A stretch of 64,000 nucleotides of DNA. It comes from Eggerthellaceae bacterium. Its GTDB lineage: Bacteria > Actinomycetota > Coriobacteriia > Coriobacteriales > Eggerthellaceae. Every line of letters begins with the position of its first letter. Positions within the stretch are counted from its first letter, which is position 1. The stretch lies in the NCBI GenBank assembly GCA_022791455.1, contig JAAVZC010000014.1, positions 335,119 through 399,118 on the forward strand, read 5' to 3'. The translations under genes were made by a program, and so were the position numbers. Below, in pieces: positions 1 to 8,827 of this stretch. The notes below the pieces were generated by a model. That model had not been told where the DNA came from. It saw only the letters and a program-made list of their open reading frames with translations, and ran no database searches.

Positions 1-2224
1 CTTCCGCGGGCTGGTCGCCCTCTTCCGGCTGGTCGCTTTCGGCGGGCTCGTCGCCTTCGGCCGGCTCTTCCGGCTGGTCAGCGGCGGGGGCCTGGTAGGT
101 GAACTGGATCATCTGGTCTTCGAGGGCGGTGGTCAGCACCACGTCCTCTTCTTCCAAGGCGTTGTCTTCGCCGTCCTTCTCCACCAGTTCTTCCTGGATG
201 ACCTCGGCATTCACCCAAGCGGTAAGGGTGGCCTGCAGGGTGGTCACGTCGTAGGTGGGGTCCGGCTCGCCCTCGTCAGCGGGCAGGCCGGTGGCCAGCA
301 GCTGGTTGGTGGCGGTGACCAGATCCGGGTTGGTGGCGTTCTCGTTGCCCTCGGGGACGTGCACCAACGCCGGCGCGCTGTAGGGCACCAGCACCACAAT
401 TTCGCGCTTGGGCTGGGCGGCCACTTCCGCCTCGGTCGGGTCGGTAGGCAGCTCGGTCAGGACCGGCTCGTCCTCCACGGGGATGTCGATGGTGGCGCGA
501 CCCAGCGCGCGCTCGGCGGCCAGGGCCTTCTCTTCGTCGTTCAGGCCGTCTTCGTTTACGGGGTTGGGGGTAAGCGCGGTAAGACCGGCGGCTTCCAGGG
601 CTTCGGCGCTGGTCAGGTCCAGGTTTTCGCGCTCTTCGTCGGTCAGGGCGGAAATGTCGTAGGCGCGCACGCCTTCCGCATTCATGCCGCCGCGGTTGTC
701 GATGTTGGGCAGGTCCGCCAGGTCCAGGCGATAAGCCTGCTCGGTGAGATCGCCCTTGGCGGAGCTGATGGACAGCAGGAAGGCGGCGGTGCCTTCGCCG
801 TTGCCGTCGGCGTCCGGGGTGAAGACCGGGTCGGCCAGGCGCTGGAAACCGGTGTTCAGCGCGGCGGCAGCTTCGGCGTTCACCAGATTGAAGGCCACGG
901 CGGTCTGGTTGTTGGTGGGGCAGACGATGTTGTTGGCCTTGCGGTTGTTGTCCTTGTCGCGGGCGGCGGTGTAGGTGTTGGCCACGAAGCCGCCGGACAC
1001 CTGAATAGCCTGGTCAGCGGGGATTTCGCCCAGCAGATAGGCGCTCACAGAGGGCAGCTGCACGTCGCCGCGCAGCTGGTTGCGGGTGGTCTTCACGGTC
1101 ACGCCGTTTTCGTCCTGCGCGCCGTCGTAGCGGAAGACGATGACGCCGGAGAGACCTTCCTTCAGCTCCTTCGCGGTGCGCTTCTGGAACTGGTTGCCGT
1201 GCTGGGTGTAGACGCTCCAGCCCTGGGGCAGGTCGTCGGAGTGCAGCACTACGCGCATGCCTTCCTTGTCGGCGGCGCGGTACTTCCACTCTTCTTCGCT
1301 GAAGGTGGTGTGGTAGGTGTAGATTTGCTTGCCGTTGGAGTCGGCCTGGCCCTCGGCCGCCTCGCGGTAGATGAAGGGGGCGTTGTAGACCAGGGCCACG
1401 CCGTCGGTGTCTTCCCAGGCACCCAGGTAGCCGCCGTCCAGCTGGCGGTCCAGATTGCCCAAGGACGGGGTGAGGGCCAGGCTCTGGCCGTTGACCTGGT
1501 AGTTTCCGTCGGAGTCCTGCAGAGCGCCGGTGGCTTGCAGGGTGTAGTTCACGCGCTTGGCGAACTCTTCCGTCAGCTCTTCCTCGTCCATAGAGGCGGC
1601 GTTGTCGGTGGTGTCGGACTTCTTTTCCGTGGCTTCGTCGGCAACGGTGGGAAGCACCTCTTCCGCCGCTACCAGGCTGGCCGGCATGAACTCTTCCAGT
1701 TCCGCCGGGTCCACGGTGACGATTGCTTGCAGGCCCAGTTCCTCGGCCTCTTCGCGCATGCTTTGAGCAGGGTCGACGTTCTCGTCTTCGCCTTCGCCGT
1801 TTTCGCCCTCTTCAGTGGCGTCGTCGTCGGCATCGGCGTCGTCGCTGGGGTCGGCAGCGTCTTCGTCGGCGTCGGTGGCGTCGTCGTCGGTGGCGGAAAC
1901 GGGGGTGTCGCCCACGATGGCGGTGCGGGCTTCGGCGATGGAGGTCTCGTTCCAGGACATGAGCGAGAGCGTCACGCACAGGAAGATGGAGACGATCTTC
2001 ATCCACAAGGGATTTCGGCGAGGTGCCGTAGAAATTGCGTTAAGGGAGAGGTCCGCTACCCCTGCGTCCCCCAGCCCTTCCGGCGCGTCTTGCGTGCGCG
2101 TATATGCGTCGGTTGGCGCTTGCGCGTTGTCCTGCTGCTGGCTTGGGATGCTCTCCCAAGCCTGACCTGGGGTTTTATCCCCAAGTTGTTGAATGGCCTG
2201 GCGGCCGTTCAGGTGGTGCTTCAT
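1..2224 (-). CDS. Large secreted or surface protein, C-terminus beyond window
   Basis: The reading frame stays open from the ATG at 2222-2224 to the window edge, at least 741 residues. A cytoplasmic-looking stretch of about 74 residues precedes one hydrophobic segment (WMKIVSIFLCVTLSLMSW). A very acidic Asp/Glu-rich linker follows, then a long extracellular-type region with an acidic PEE/GDE-rich stretch at the visible end. The start is supported by an AGGGGT ribosome binding site. I recognise no named domain. It could be a cell-wall or S-layer-like adhesin with an extended signal anchor. Whether a sortase motif or C-terminal membrane anchor exists cannot be seen. The long plus-strand frame across the same bases is a GC-rich shadow. 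Confidence 0.75.
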   Translation of the reverse strand, partial: MKHHLNGRQAIQQLGDKTPGQAWESIPSQQQDNAQAPTDAYTRTQDAPEGLGDAGVADLSLNAISTAPRRNPLWMKIVSIFLCVTLSLMSWNETSIAEARTAIVGDTPVSATDDDATDADEDAADPSDDADADDDATEEGENGEGEDENVDPAQSMREEAEELGLQAIVTVDPAELEEFMPASLVAAEEVLPTVADEATEKKSDTTDNAASMDEEELTEEFAKRVNYTLQATGALQDSDGNYQVNGQSLALTPSLGNLDRQLDGGYLGAWEDTDGVALVYNAPFIYREAAEGQADSNGKQIYTYHTTFSEEEWKYRAADKEGMRVVLHSDDLPQGWSVYTQHGNQFQKRTAKELKEGLSGVIVFRYDGAQDENGVTVKTTRNQLRGDVQLPSVSAYLLGEIPADQAIQVSGGFVANTYTAARDKDNNRKANNIVCPTNNQTAVAFNLVNAEAAAALNTGFQRLADPVFTPDADGNGEGTAAFLLSISSAKGDLTEQAYRLDLADLPNIDNRGGMNAEGVRAYDISALTDEERENLDLTSAEALEAAGLTALTPNPVNEDGLNDEEKALAAERALGRATIDIPVEDEPVLTELPTDPTEAEVAAQPKREIVVLVPYSAPALVHVPEGNENATNPDLVTATNQLLATGLPADEGEPDPTYDVTTLQATLTAWVNAEVIQEELVEKDGEDNALEEEDVVLTTALEDQMIQFTYQAPAADQPEEPAEGDEPAESDQPEEGDQPAE

Positions 2225-2735
2225 AACTATCGACCCCTAGTTCTCAAAGCATTAGGGCGCAGTCCGCCCTTAATTGTAGATAGTTAGATCACATTATATA
2301 CACAATTGGGTAACGAGTCAACTGTGGAACGGTAAATAGTCGAGTGTTGTGGAAGATTTTGCGAACAGCTGGTGCGGAGGGATTCGATGATTCAATTAGT
2401 CATCGAAAGTTTCCCAGTTCAGGGCTGTTTTTTCCACAATGGTTACGGGGCCGCGAAGTTATCCCCTATTGGTGGATTAAATCCCGAAAAGGGGCATTTT
2501 GAGGGGTTGTTTCCAGCGTGATTCCGTGAGTTATACCCAGGTTTTCCCGAACGCGGCCTGTAAAACCCCAGGTGACACTGGGAGCGGCGAACAAGGGTGC
2601 GAAAGCGGGGTTTTGGGTCGTTGCCGCTCGCCGATGAAACCACAGCATTTTGTGGGCGACGACAGGGGGCGCACCAATTGCGGAATGCCTAGATTTTCGG
2701 TTGGTTTTCTGGGTTGGAGCTTGATTAAAGCCCAG
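2225..2735. other. Intergenic region with DnaA-box-like 9-mers
   Basis: No convincing gene on either strand. The first 120 bases are AT-rich (ATTATATACACAATT) and probably carry the promoter of the leftward surface protein. One canonical DnaA box, TTTTCCACA, lies at 2430-2438. Looser matches lie at about 2348-2356 (TCTTCCACA, reverse) and 2531 (TTATACCCA). Further one-mismatch sites continue into 2930-2957. No dnaA, dnaN or gyrB is in the window, so an origin is not claimed. Confidence 0.3.
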
Positions 2736-3254
2736 CTAGTCCCAGGGATTCGGCTCGAAGAAGTGGGTTTCTGCGGGGCGATCGGAATAGGGGTCGTAAC
2801 CGTCGTCGTCTTCGTTAGCCGCCCTGATAAACGGGGATTTTTCGGCAGGTTTTCTGCCCTGCTTGGCGGCGTGAATTCCGGTCAAACCGGCATCCCCTAC
2901 CGCGGCTGCAGCCCCTATTTCTGCGGACTTTTCCACCAACTTTCCACCATTATCCCCAGTTGAGCATGGTTCGACCCCGCTCAAATTGGAAGCATTCGGG
3001 TCAGAATTGGCTCCTGGAGCCGCCTCAAAGTTACGCAAAGGCAACGCTTGGCAACGGCTCGGCAACGGAGTAGTAACCACTCGAACACGAGCCGAACGAG
3101 TCTCCCAAGCCTTACGAGGAGCCTCAAACTCCCCCTCAAATTCCCCGTTTTCGCCCAGAAAATCGCCCATTTCGCTCCTAAAATCATCCAGCCCCACACA
3201 CAACCCCCAACACCTCTCCACCCATTCTACCCCGAACCCCCAAATCTCCCCCAC
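2736..3254 (-). CDS. Possible small protein with acidic C-terminus, weak
   Basis: A 172-codon frame. Its last third has native-looking GC-rich codon use and reads as a hydrophilic acidic tail (EDDDGYDPYSDRPAETHFF...). The first half is tryptophan- and glutamate-rich with atypical codons and may not be translated, so the true start is unknown. No family is recognised. The acidic/aromatic end is reminiscent of tails that recruit partner proteins, but that is only an impression. Confidence 0.25.
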   Translation of the reverse strand: MGEIWGFGVEWVERCWGLCVGLDDFRSEMGDFLGENGEFEGEFEAPRKAWETRSARVRVVTTPLPSRCQALPLRNFEAAPGANSDPNASNLSGVEPCSTGDNGGKLVEKSAEIGAAAAVGDAGLTGIHAAKQGRKPAEKSPFIRAANEDDDGYDPYSDRPAETHFFEPNPWD

Positions 3255-3266
3255 AACCCATCTCTC

Positions 3267-3458
3267 GTCATCCTGAGCGAGGGGCGAAGCGGCCCTTCCC
3301 CCTTGTCATCCTGAGCGGAGGGCGAAGCGCCCTCCCCCTCGTCATCTCGAGCGGAGGGCGAAGCCCGGAGTCGAGAGATCTTCACGACCCCAGAAACGCC
3401 CTCGGAGGCCGGAAAGATCTCTCCACTCCGGCCCTAACGGGCCTCCGGTCGAGATGAC
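3267..3458. repeat. Family-A palindromic repeat, composite copy
   Basis: Two half-units starting GTCATCCTGAGCG are followed by a full unit running GTCATCTCGAGCGG ... GAGATCTTC ... GATCTCTCCACTCC ... GGTCGAGATGAC. The two arms of the full unit are inverted and could form a long stem. Confidence 0.85.
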
Positions 3459-3491
3459 GAAGGGGACGGAACTCAAACGCTTCTCTTCGGT

Positions 3492-3935
3492 TTACTCAGC
3501 AGTCTCTTGGGCGTCTTCTGATTCCAGCTCTGTTAGCTGGGCTTCAATTTGACTGGCGAGCGTTTTCATAAGCGGCAGGTAGTTTTCCCTGATCATTGCG
3601 CAGTAGTGCTCTTGGTTCGTGCTCATGTAATCATGGGTGCTTAAGTTGCGGCTCCGCAACATGGCAAGCCACTGCTCCGCGTCGTCGATCAGGCCCACCG
3701 TCGCCGACTGCTTGATGATGTCGCGGGGCGACGGCTTCACGTCCGCCACGCCATACCATTCCCCAAGGGAGTCCCGCATAAGTTTCCAGGAAATATCGAA
3801 CAGGCTGTTGAAGGCGTAGATTACCGCCGCGCCGTCGCGCTTCGAGTATTGGGGCATTTGCTCAAGAAATTCCTGCGTGTCGGCCAAGAGGCGGAGGAAT
3901 GAGTCGAAGCGCTCACGCAATGTTAATCCAGGCAT
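3492..3935 (-). CDS. HEPN-domain protein, HI0074/HepT-like
   Basis: 147 residues, largely helical, matching the HEPN nucleotidyltransferase-substrate-binding family. The R-N-x3-H-D-Y signature (RSRNLSTHDYM) lies near residue 105 and corresponds to the Rx4-6H ribonuclease motif of HEPN toxins. The gene overlaps the upstream minimal nucleotidyltransferase by 23 bases, the standard pairing in which the MNT protein adenylylates and silences the HEPN ribonuclease (MntA-HepT, type VII toxin-antitoxin). The toxin role is inferred from family and pairing. An alternative is a drug-resistance-like NTase partner. Confidence 0.75.
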   Translation of the reverse strand: MPGLTLRERFDSFLRLLADTQEFLEQMPQYSKRDGAAVIYAFNSLFDISWKLMRDSLGEWYGVADVKPSPRDIIKQSATVGLIDDAEQWLAMLRSRNLSTHDYMSTNQEHYCAMIRENYLPLMKTLASQIEAQLTELESEDAQETAE

Positions 3936-4212
3936 CTTCGATCCCTTTCTTGTAGGGGTGCCGCAGGTCGATCAGGTCGACTATGAACACCGTGTCCAGG
4001 GCGTCAACGCTCTCTTCCACGGCGTCGAAGGCTTCTCCCCGGACGGCGATATCGATGTCGCTGCCAAGGTGGGAGGTGCCTTTCGCCTGCGAGCCGAACA
4101 GCCACGCGCTTGCGCCGTACTGGCGACATATGGCAGCAATGGCCGCAACGGTCTCGTCCACCGTGTTAAGCACAGTGGCCTGGTTGCCGGCTATGTCCTG
4201 GTAGGTGAACAA
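3913..4212 (-). CDS. MNT-domain nucleotidyltransferase, MntA-like antitoxin
   Basis: Contains the GS-x10-SDIDIAV nucleotidyltransferase signature (LFGSQAKGTSHLGSDIDIAV), with the two metal-binding aspartates in DID. The frame is open to 4362, but its first codons are translated from a palindromic repeat. The best-supported start is TTG at 4210-4212 behind AAAGGA, giving 99 residues, the usual MNT size. No in-frame ATG suits. Family knowledge predicts transfer of AMP to a tyrosine of the HEPN partner encoded just downstream. Confidence 0.7.
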   Translation of the reverse strand: MFTYQDIAGNQATVLNTVDETVAAIAAICRQYGASAWLFGSQAKGTSHLGSDIDIAVRGEAFDAVEESVDALDTVFIVDLIDLRHPYKKGIEDAWINIA

Positions 4213-4323
4213 GGGCGCTGTTCCTTTGCGCTTACGGGGCGGACGGACAATTCCATGGTAAAAAACGAAGCACGAAAAGGCAAGTCTCAGCTGCATGACG
4301 CCAAAGGAAACGGCCCTCCCTCG

Positions 4324-4475
4324 GTCATCTCGAGCGGAGGGCGAAGCGGCCCCCCTCGTCATCTCGAGCGGAGGGCGAAGCCCGGAGTCGAGAGATCTTC
4401 ACGACCCCAGCAACGCCTTCGGAGGCCGGAAAGATCTCTCCACTCCGGCCCTAACGGGCCTCCGGTCGAGATGAC
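4324..4475. repeat. Family-A palindromic repeat
   Basis: GTCATCTCGAGCGGAGG half-unit plus a full unit with inverted arm CTCCGGTCGAGATGAC. Nearly identical to the copy at 3267, so both ends of the HEPN/MNT pair carry the same repeat. Confidence 0.85.
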
Positions 4476-4502
4476 GAAAGGACGGAACTGCCCGAGACAA
4501 CA

Positions 4503-4526
4503 GAAAATGGCCCGAAGGCCATTTTC
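4503..4526. terminator. Hairpin terminator, probably bidirectional
   Basis: Perfect 10-bp stem GAAAATGGCC / GGCCATTTTC with loop CGAA. It lies downstream of the lipoprotein gene and of nothing convincing on the plus strand. Confidence 0.6.
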
Positions 4527-4550
4527 TTAGAGCTCTATTTCTCGTCTCTT

Positions 4551-5114
4551 TTAGAAGGTGACGAAATTCCAGGTCAGTTGGTCGCCTTCTTTGAGGATGG
4601 TTTCGCTTGCGCCCACCGTGGGCTCTTCGCCGTTGACGGTGTAGGTCCAGCCGGAGTTGGCTTCGGCGGCCACCTCGCCGATGGCGGTCACGTAGGGGCC
4701 GTAGCTGCTCTCTTCCACGGTCACGTCCAGGCCGGTGGCCTTCAGCGCGCCGAGCGCGGTGGTGCCTTCGTCGACGGCCATTTCCTCCTGGAACAGCGCG
4801 GCGCTTTCGTCGGTGGCGCTGTTCACGGTTACGGTCACCGTGAGCTTGGCGGCGTCGGAGCCTTCCGCGGCGGTGCCGGAAGCGCCGGCCGCCTTGTTCT
4901 CTTCGCCAGGCGCACCTGTTTGCGCGCCGTCGCCCTCCACGTTGGGCGACTCCATTTCGGCAGACATCGCGTTGCCGTCGCCGGCGTTGTCGGCGGCGTT
5001 GTTGTCAGCCGCGCAACCGCCCAGCAGGGGCGCGCACATAAGCGCCATGGCCAGAGCCAGCGCCAACGGCAGAGCCGCCAGCTGGGCTTTCAGGGTCTTC
5101 ATAAGTTTCAACAT
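4551..5114 (-). CDS. DUF4430-domain lipoprotein, B12-regulated
   Basis: 187 residues. A lipoprotein signal with cysteine in LLGGC (about residue 34) is followed by a low-complexity Ala/Gly/Asp/Glu spacer and a C-terminal domain of about 90 residues typical of DUF4430 (TVTVTVNSATD..., ALKATGLDVTVEES, SGWTYTVNGEEP). That domain is related to the C-terminal fold of transcobalamin-type proteins. The start at 5112-5114 follows an AAAGG site; an upstream extension of the frame would run through the riboswitch. It is probably anchored to the outer membrane face and binds or hands over a corrinoid or related ligand. The ligand is inferred from the riboswitch just upstream. Confidence 0.8.
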   Translation of the reverse strand: MLKLMKTLKAQLAALPLALALAMALMCAPLLGGCAADNNAADNAGDGNAMSAEMESPNVEGDGAQTGAPGEENKAAGASGTAAEGSDAAKLTVTVTVNSATDESAALFQEEMAVDEGTTALGALKATGLDVTVEESSYGPYVTAIGEVAAEANSGWTYTVNGEEPTVGASETILKEGDQLTWNFVTF

Positions 5115-5132
5115 AGGTAAAACCTTTCTCTC

Positions 5133-5265
5133 CAGGGCCCTTCCCGCCCGGCTCGGCATTCCGACTTCGCCACAAGAAAACAGCTTCCCGTGGACCTTAC
5201 GGTTACTGGCATAGCGGGGGATTCGCACCCCCATTCCCCAAGGCATTTCGCAGCGGCCGACCATC
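5133..5265 (-). promoter_or_regulatory. Cobalamin riboswitch
   Basis: On the minus strand the leader carries the class signature in order: GGAATGGGGGTGCGAATCCC, then GCCAGTAACCG, then the B12-box-like AGTCGGAATGCCG. It ends about 20 bases before the lipoprotein start, so it can act on transcription or on access to the ribosome. The outer stem may extend to about 5330. Confidence 0.8.
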
Positions 5266-5509
5266 AGGCCGCCCGCCCCGCGCAGGGCCACTTCGCGTAC
5301 TCCATCACCAGCTGCCGCCGCACGCAAACAACAGCGGAAGGATTATAGCAGGACGCACAACGCAGCGACCGCGCCGGCCGAAGGGTGGAGCGAGGTTAAG
5401 CCAAAGGAGGGAGGAGATCCACTCGGGCGCGCAGCGGCCGAGTTAGCTCCGACCGACGACGCGTCGAGCGGAATCCTTTCGGCCGGTGCGGACGCGGGCG
5501 ACTTCTCTT

Positions 5510-7096
5510 CTACGACCTGCCTTGGCGGACGGCGTCGTGCGGGTGGATGGTCATGGACTGGAAGCGATTCTCCATGTAGGAGTCGTCGAAGTCCTTCGCG
5601 TAGAACTGCTGGATGGGGGTGGTCACTTGGTCGCCGGAGAGGCGCTCGTACCAGCAGTCGAGGGCCTGCAGCGTCATCACGCAGTCGACCAGCATGAGCG
5701 CCGCGCACACCGCCGTCACGCCGTAGCGCCAATTCCACGGAATGAGGTTGATGAGCCGCAGCATCACCGGCAGCAGCGCCTTGATCCACACCACGCCCAA
5801 CAGGCCCCACATGGCCATGAACAGACCGCAGGTGCGCCCGCCGATGGAGAGCCACATGCCGGTGTAATTCCAGGCCACCGCGCCAAACGCGTACTGCATG
5901 AACCAGCTGGTGAAATACTCGAAGGCGCCCCCGATGATAGCGGAGACGAAGAAGATCACGATGAGGTTGGACTTGTGGAAGCGATTGAGGAACACCGTCA
6001 TCAGCACGCCGCCGCAGCCGTAAATGGGCGAGAACGGGCCGAACAGCAGGCCGGCGCGGTCTTGGTAACCGCCGAAGACGATGGCGTGGAAGATGGTCTC
6101 GATGATGAGGCCCAGGATGCTGCACACCATGAAGATCCAGAACAGGTTGTAGAAGTTGAGGGTGATGTAGCCCTTGCCGGATTGGTCGAGGCCCAGCGTG
6201 CCGGCGGCGGCTTCTTGGCGGGTGCGCTGGTCGCGCTGCTGGCGGTGTTGCTGGCGTTCTTTCGAGAGCGACGGGTCCAGATAGGTTTGCAGCGCCACCA
6301 TGAGCACGATAAGCCCCAGGTAGCCCAGCAGGATCCAGTTCATGCCGTTCAGCATGATGTTGCACAGAATGCCGCCGATGAGCAGCACGAAGAGGATGTT
6401 GGTGGTGATGGCCGCCAGGCGCCGCTTGTTGCGCAGTAGGCGGATGCCGAACAGTAGGAAGGTGACCACCAGCAGCACGCGCACCACCATCTGAATGATG
6501 ATGACCACGATGGAGGAAAGGCCGTAGGCGGACAGGCCGCCGGTGGTGTAGTAGTGCACGGTGTCGACGATGGATTCTGCCACTGCCGCGCCGCTGACCG
6601 CGGCCGCGACGATGCACAGGATGCCGAAAACCTTCATCCACACGGGCAGCTTTTGCTTGTCGATGGGACTGTGGAGGTGCTGGTCGGCGGCGGCTAGTTC
6701 CGCCTGGGCGGCGGCGCGACGCTGACGCAGGCGCTCGGCGGCGCGGTGCACGTCTTCCTGGGGGTGCGTTGCGTCGTGGGCCAGCTGTTCGGCGTCGTGC
6801 TTCACCTTGGCGGCCTTGGCTTTCGCCGCTTCGGCCGCGCGCTCCGCTTCGGCCCGGGCGTCTTCCGGCCATTCTGCAGGGTGCGTTACCACGTGGCCCG
6901 CCTCGTGCAGCGCCTCTTTCTGACGAGCGCGCATTTCCGCCCACTCCTGCTTGTCCTGAGAGAACTCCTGGCTGGAAGCCTCAACGCCCGTCTCCCACTG
7001 CGTCCGAATGTCCGAGCCAGCTTCAGCAATCTTCTCCGCAGCAGCCTCCACCGGCTTCGCAACGGCTTTCTCTTCGTTTTTCTCCGGGTGCGCCAT
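5510..7096 (-). CDS. Putative ABC transporter permease, CmpB family, with charged N-terminus
   Basis: 528 residues. The first ~150 are Ala/Glu/Lys-rich with coiled-coil character and no membrane segment. Then come eight or more hydrophobic segments. The C-terminal half has the conserved features of the PF06541 family (FGGYQDRAGLLFGPFSPIYG and GRTCGLFMAMWGLLG). No ATP-binding subunit is nearby, and despite its name the family has no proven transport role. Start MAHPEK at 7096 follows AAAGGGGGAGG. Confidence 0.75.
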   Translation of the reverse strand: MAHPEKNEEKAVAKPVEAAAEKIAEAGSDIRTQWETGVEASSQEFSQDKQEWAEMRARQKEALHEAGHVVTHPAEWPEDARAEAERAAEAAKAKAAKVKHDAEQLAHDATHPQEDVHRAAERLRQRRAAAQAELAAADQHLHSPIDKQKLPVWMKVFGILCIVAAAVSGAAVAESIVDTVHYYTTGGLSAYGLSSIVVIIIQMVVRVLLVVTFLLFGIRLLRNKRRLAAITTNILFVLLIGGILCNIMLNGMNWILLGYLGLIVLMVALQTYLDPSLSKERQQHRQQRDQRTRQEAAAGTLGLDQSGKGYITLNFYNLFWIFMVCSILGLIIETIFHAIVFGGYQDRAGLLFGPFSPIYGCGGVLMTVFLNRFHKSNLIVIFFVSAIIGGAFEYFTSWFMQYAFGAVAWNYTGMWLSIGGRTCGLFMAMWGLLGVVWIKALLPVMLRLINLIPWNWRYGVTAVCAALMLVDCVMTLQALDCWYERLSGDQVTTPIQQFYAKDFDDSYMENRFQSMTIHPHDAVRQGRS

Positions 7097-7279
7097 GGCC
7101 TCCCCCTTTAACGCTGGTGTTTCTACGCTAAAGATAGGATTTTCTGGAGAAACAGGCCGCTGCGCCGACCACCCGTCACTCTACCGTGGCCCAACCGTGA
7201 CCCCCACGCCCCCACGACCATTGCCAGGACGCGCAGGGGGCGCGGAACTTGGTGCGCTTTCGCGGGGCTGGGTGGGGCT

Positions 7280-8560
7280 TTACTCTTCTACTCGAATGAG
7301 GGAGGGGGTGGCTTGTAGGATGCCGTCGAGCTGGGAGATTTCCTCGATGACGGCGGTGATGTCGCTTTCGCGGGCGGTGTGGGTGACGTACACCACGTCC
7401 ACCGTGCTCTCCTTCTTCGAGTGCTGCACCACGGAATGCACGGACACGTTGTGCTTCGCGAAAATGCCGGCCATGGCGGCCAGCACGCCCAGCTCGTCGG
7501 CCACGGTGAAGCGAATGTAGTACTTCATCTGAAGCTGGTCGACCGGGAGAATGGGCAGGTCATCGGTGCAGGTGCAGCCCACGATGGGGGGCACTCCCTG
7601 CTGCACGTGGCGGGCCACTTCCAGCACGTCGCCCATGACGGCGCTCGCGGCGGGGCCGGAACCAGCGCCGGCGCCGAAGAACATGGTCTCGCCCACGGCG
7701 TCGCCCACCACGTAGATGGCGTTGTACACGCCGTTCACGGTGGCCAGCTGGTGGGTGGCGGGGATCATGGTGGGGTGCACGCGCACGTCGATGCCGGCGG
7801 GGGTGCGATGGGCGATGGCCAGCAGCTTCACCACGTAGCCCATGCCGCGCGCGGCTTCCAGGTCTACCGGGGAGATTTGCGTGATGCCGGAAGCGTACAC
7901 GTCGTCCAGCGTGACGCGGGAGTTGAACGCGATGGAAGCGAGTATGGCAATCTTCGCGGCGGCGTCCAGGCCCTCGACGTCGGCGGTGGGGTCGGCTTCG
8001 GCGAACCCGTTGGCCTGAGCCTCGCGCAGGGCGTCCTCGTAGCTCATGCCGTTATCGGCCATGCGGGTGAGCATGTAGTTGGTGGTGCCGTTCACGATGC
8101 CCATGACGGAGTCGATCTGGTTGGCGATGAGCGAATGCTTCAGCGGGTCGATGATGGGAATGCCGCCGCCCACACTGGCCTCGAACGCCACCTCTTTGCC
8201 CTGTTCAGCCGCAGCATCCAGCACTTCCTGGCCGTGGGTGGCCATGAGCGCCTTGTTCGCGGTGACCACGTTCTTGCCGGCGGCCAGCGCCTCCAGCACC
8301 ACGTTGCGGGCCACGGTAGTGCCGCCGATGAGCTCGATGACGATGTCGATTTCCGGGTCGTTCACGATGTCGCGGTAGTCCTCGGTGAAGATGTCGGCCA
8401 CACCGTGGGCCTCCGCCTGCTCGGGGTTGCGCGAGCACACGCGCACAAGCTCCACGTCCACGCCCAGGTGACGCAGGAAATCGGCCTTGTGGTTCTGCAG
8501 AATGTCGATGCAGCCGCCACCCACCGTGCCGGTGCCGACCAGTCCAATCTTCACAGTCAT
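7280..8560 (-). CDS. hom: Homoserine dehydrogenase
   Basis: 426 residues. The N-terminal NAD(P)-binding loop GLVGTGTVGGG is at residues 6-16, the VVTANK motif near residue 105, and a C-terminal ACT domain runs from about residue 345. It reduces aspartate semialdehyde to homoserine for methionine and threonine. The ACT domain normally gives threonine feedback control. The gene stands alone, but lysA lies 2 kb upstream on the same strand, so two aspartate-family genes share the neighbourhood. Confidence 0.95.
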   Translation of the reverse strand: MTVKIGLVGTGTVGGGCIDILQNHKADFLRHLGVDVELVRVCSRNPEQAEAHGVADIFTEDYRDIVNDPEIDIVIELIGGTTVARNVVLEALAAGKNVVTANKALMATHGQEVLDAAAEQGKEVAFEASVGGGIPIIDPLKHSLIANQIDSVMGIVNGTTNYMLTRMADNGMSYEDALREAQANGFAEADPTADVEGLDAAAKIAILASIAFNSRVTLDDVYASGITQISPVDLEAARGMGYVVKLLAIAHRTPAGIDVRVHPTMIPATHQLATVNGVYNAIYVVGDAVGETMFFGAGAGSGPAASAVMGDVLEVARHVQQGVPPIVGCTCTDDLPILPVDQLQMKYYIRFTVADELGVLAAMAGIFAKHNVSVHSVVQHSKKESTVDVVYVTHTARESDITAVIEEISQLDGILQATPSLIRVEE

Positions 8561-8645
8561 AGAGAGTCCTTACTCATGGATTTTTCGGAATTGAAAGATT
8601 ATAGCGGGGAAGCCGCGCCCTCAAGCCCGCAATAGCGCAGGCGGA

Positions 8646-8673
8646 AAGATCCTTCGCTGCGCTCAGGATGACG
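8646..8673. repeat. Family-A repeat, half-unit
   Basis: Only the right arm remains: AAGATCCTTCG...CGCTCAGGATGAC. Confidence 0.7.
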
Positions 8674-8710
8674 ACCTGTAGCGTTAACCAGTCAGCGGGG
8701 CGGGGCGGCC

Positions 8711-8786
8711 CTCACCAAGCGAGTTCCGCACGACGCGAAAGTGCCAGTGGCACTTTCGCCAAAGCAGGACTGTCTGAGCGACTGAG
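8711..8786. repeat. Family-B 76-bp repeat, copy 1
   Basis: 76 bp beginning CTCACCAAGCGAGTTCCG and ending TGTCTGAGCGACTGAG, with a central hairpin GAAAGTGCC-AGT-GGCACTTTC. Nearly identical to 52886-52961. It sits next to a family-A half-unit, like copy 2. Confidence 0.8.
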
Positions 8787-8827
8787 GGTTGCCCCGCCCC
8801 GCCGCCCCGCGGCGAGCCCCAGCAAGA

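Noticed and set aside
359-2287. 642-codon plus-strand frame
   Set aside because: Antisense shadow of the surface protein; Gly/Val-rich unnatural composition and no ribosome site.
2499-2963. 154-codon plus-strand frame
   Set aside because: Cys/Arg/Gly-rich with atypical codons and no ribosome site.
5343-6944. 533-codon minus frame over the CmpB-like gene
   Set aside because: Alternate-frame shadow; conserved CmpB motifs lie in the 5510-7096 frame.
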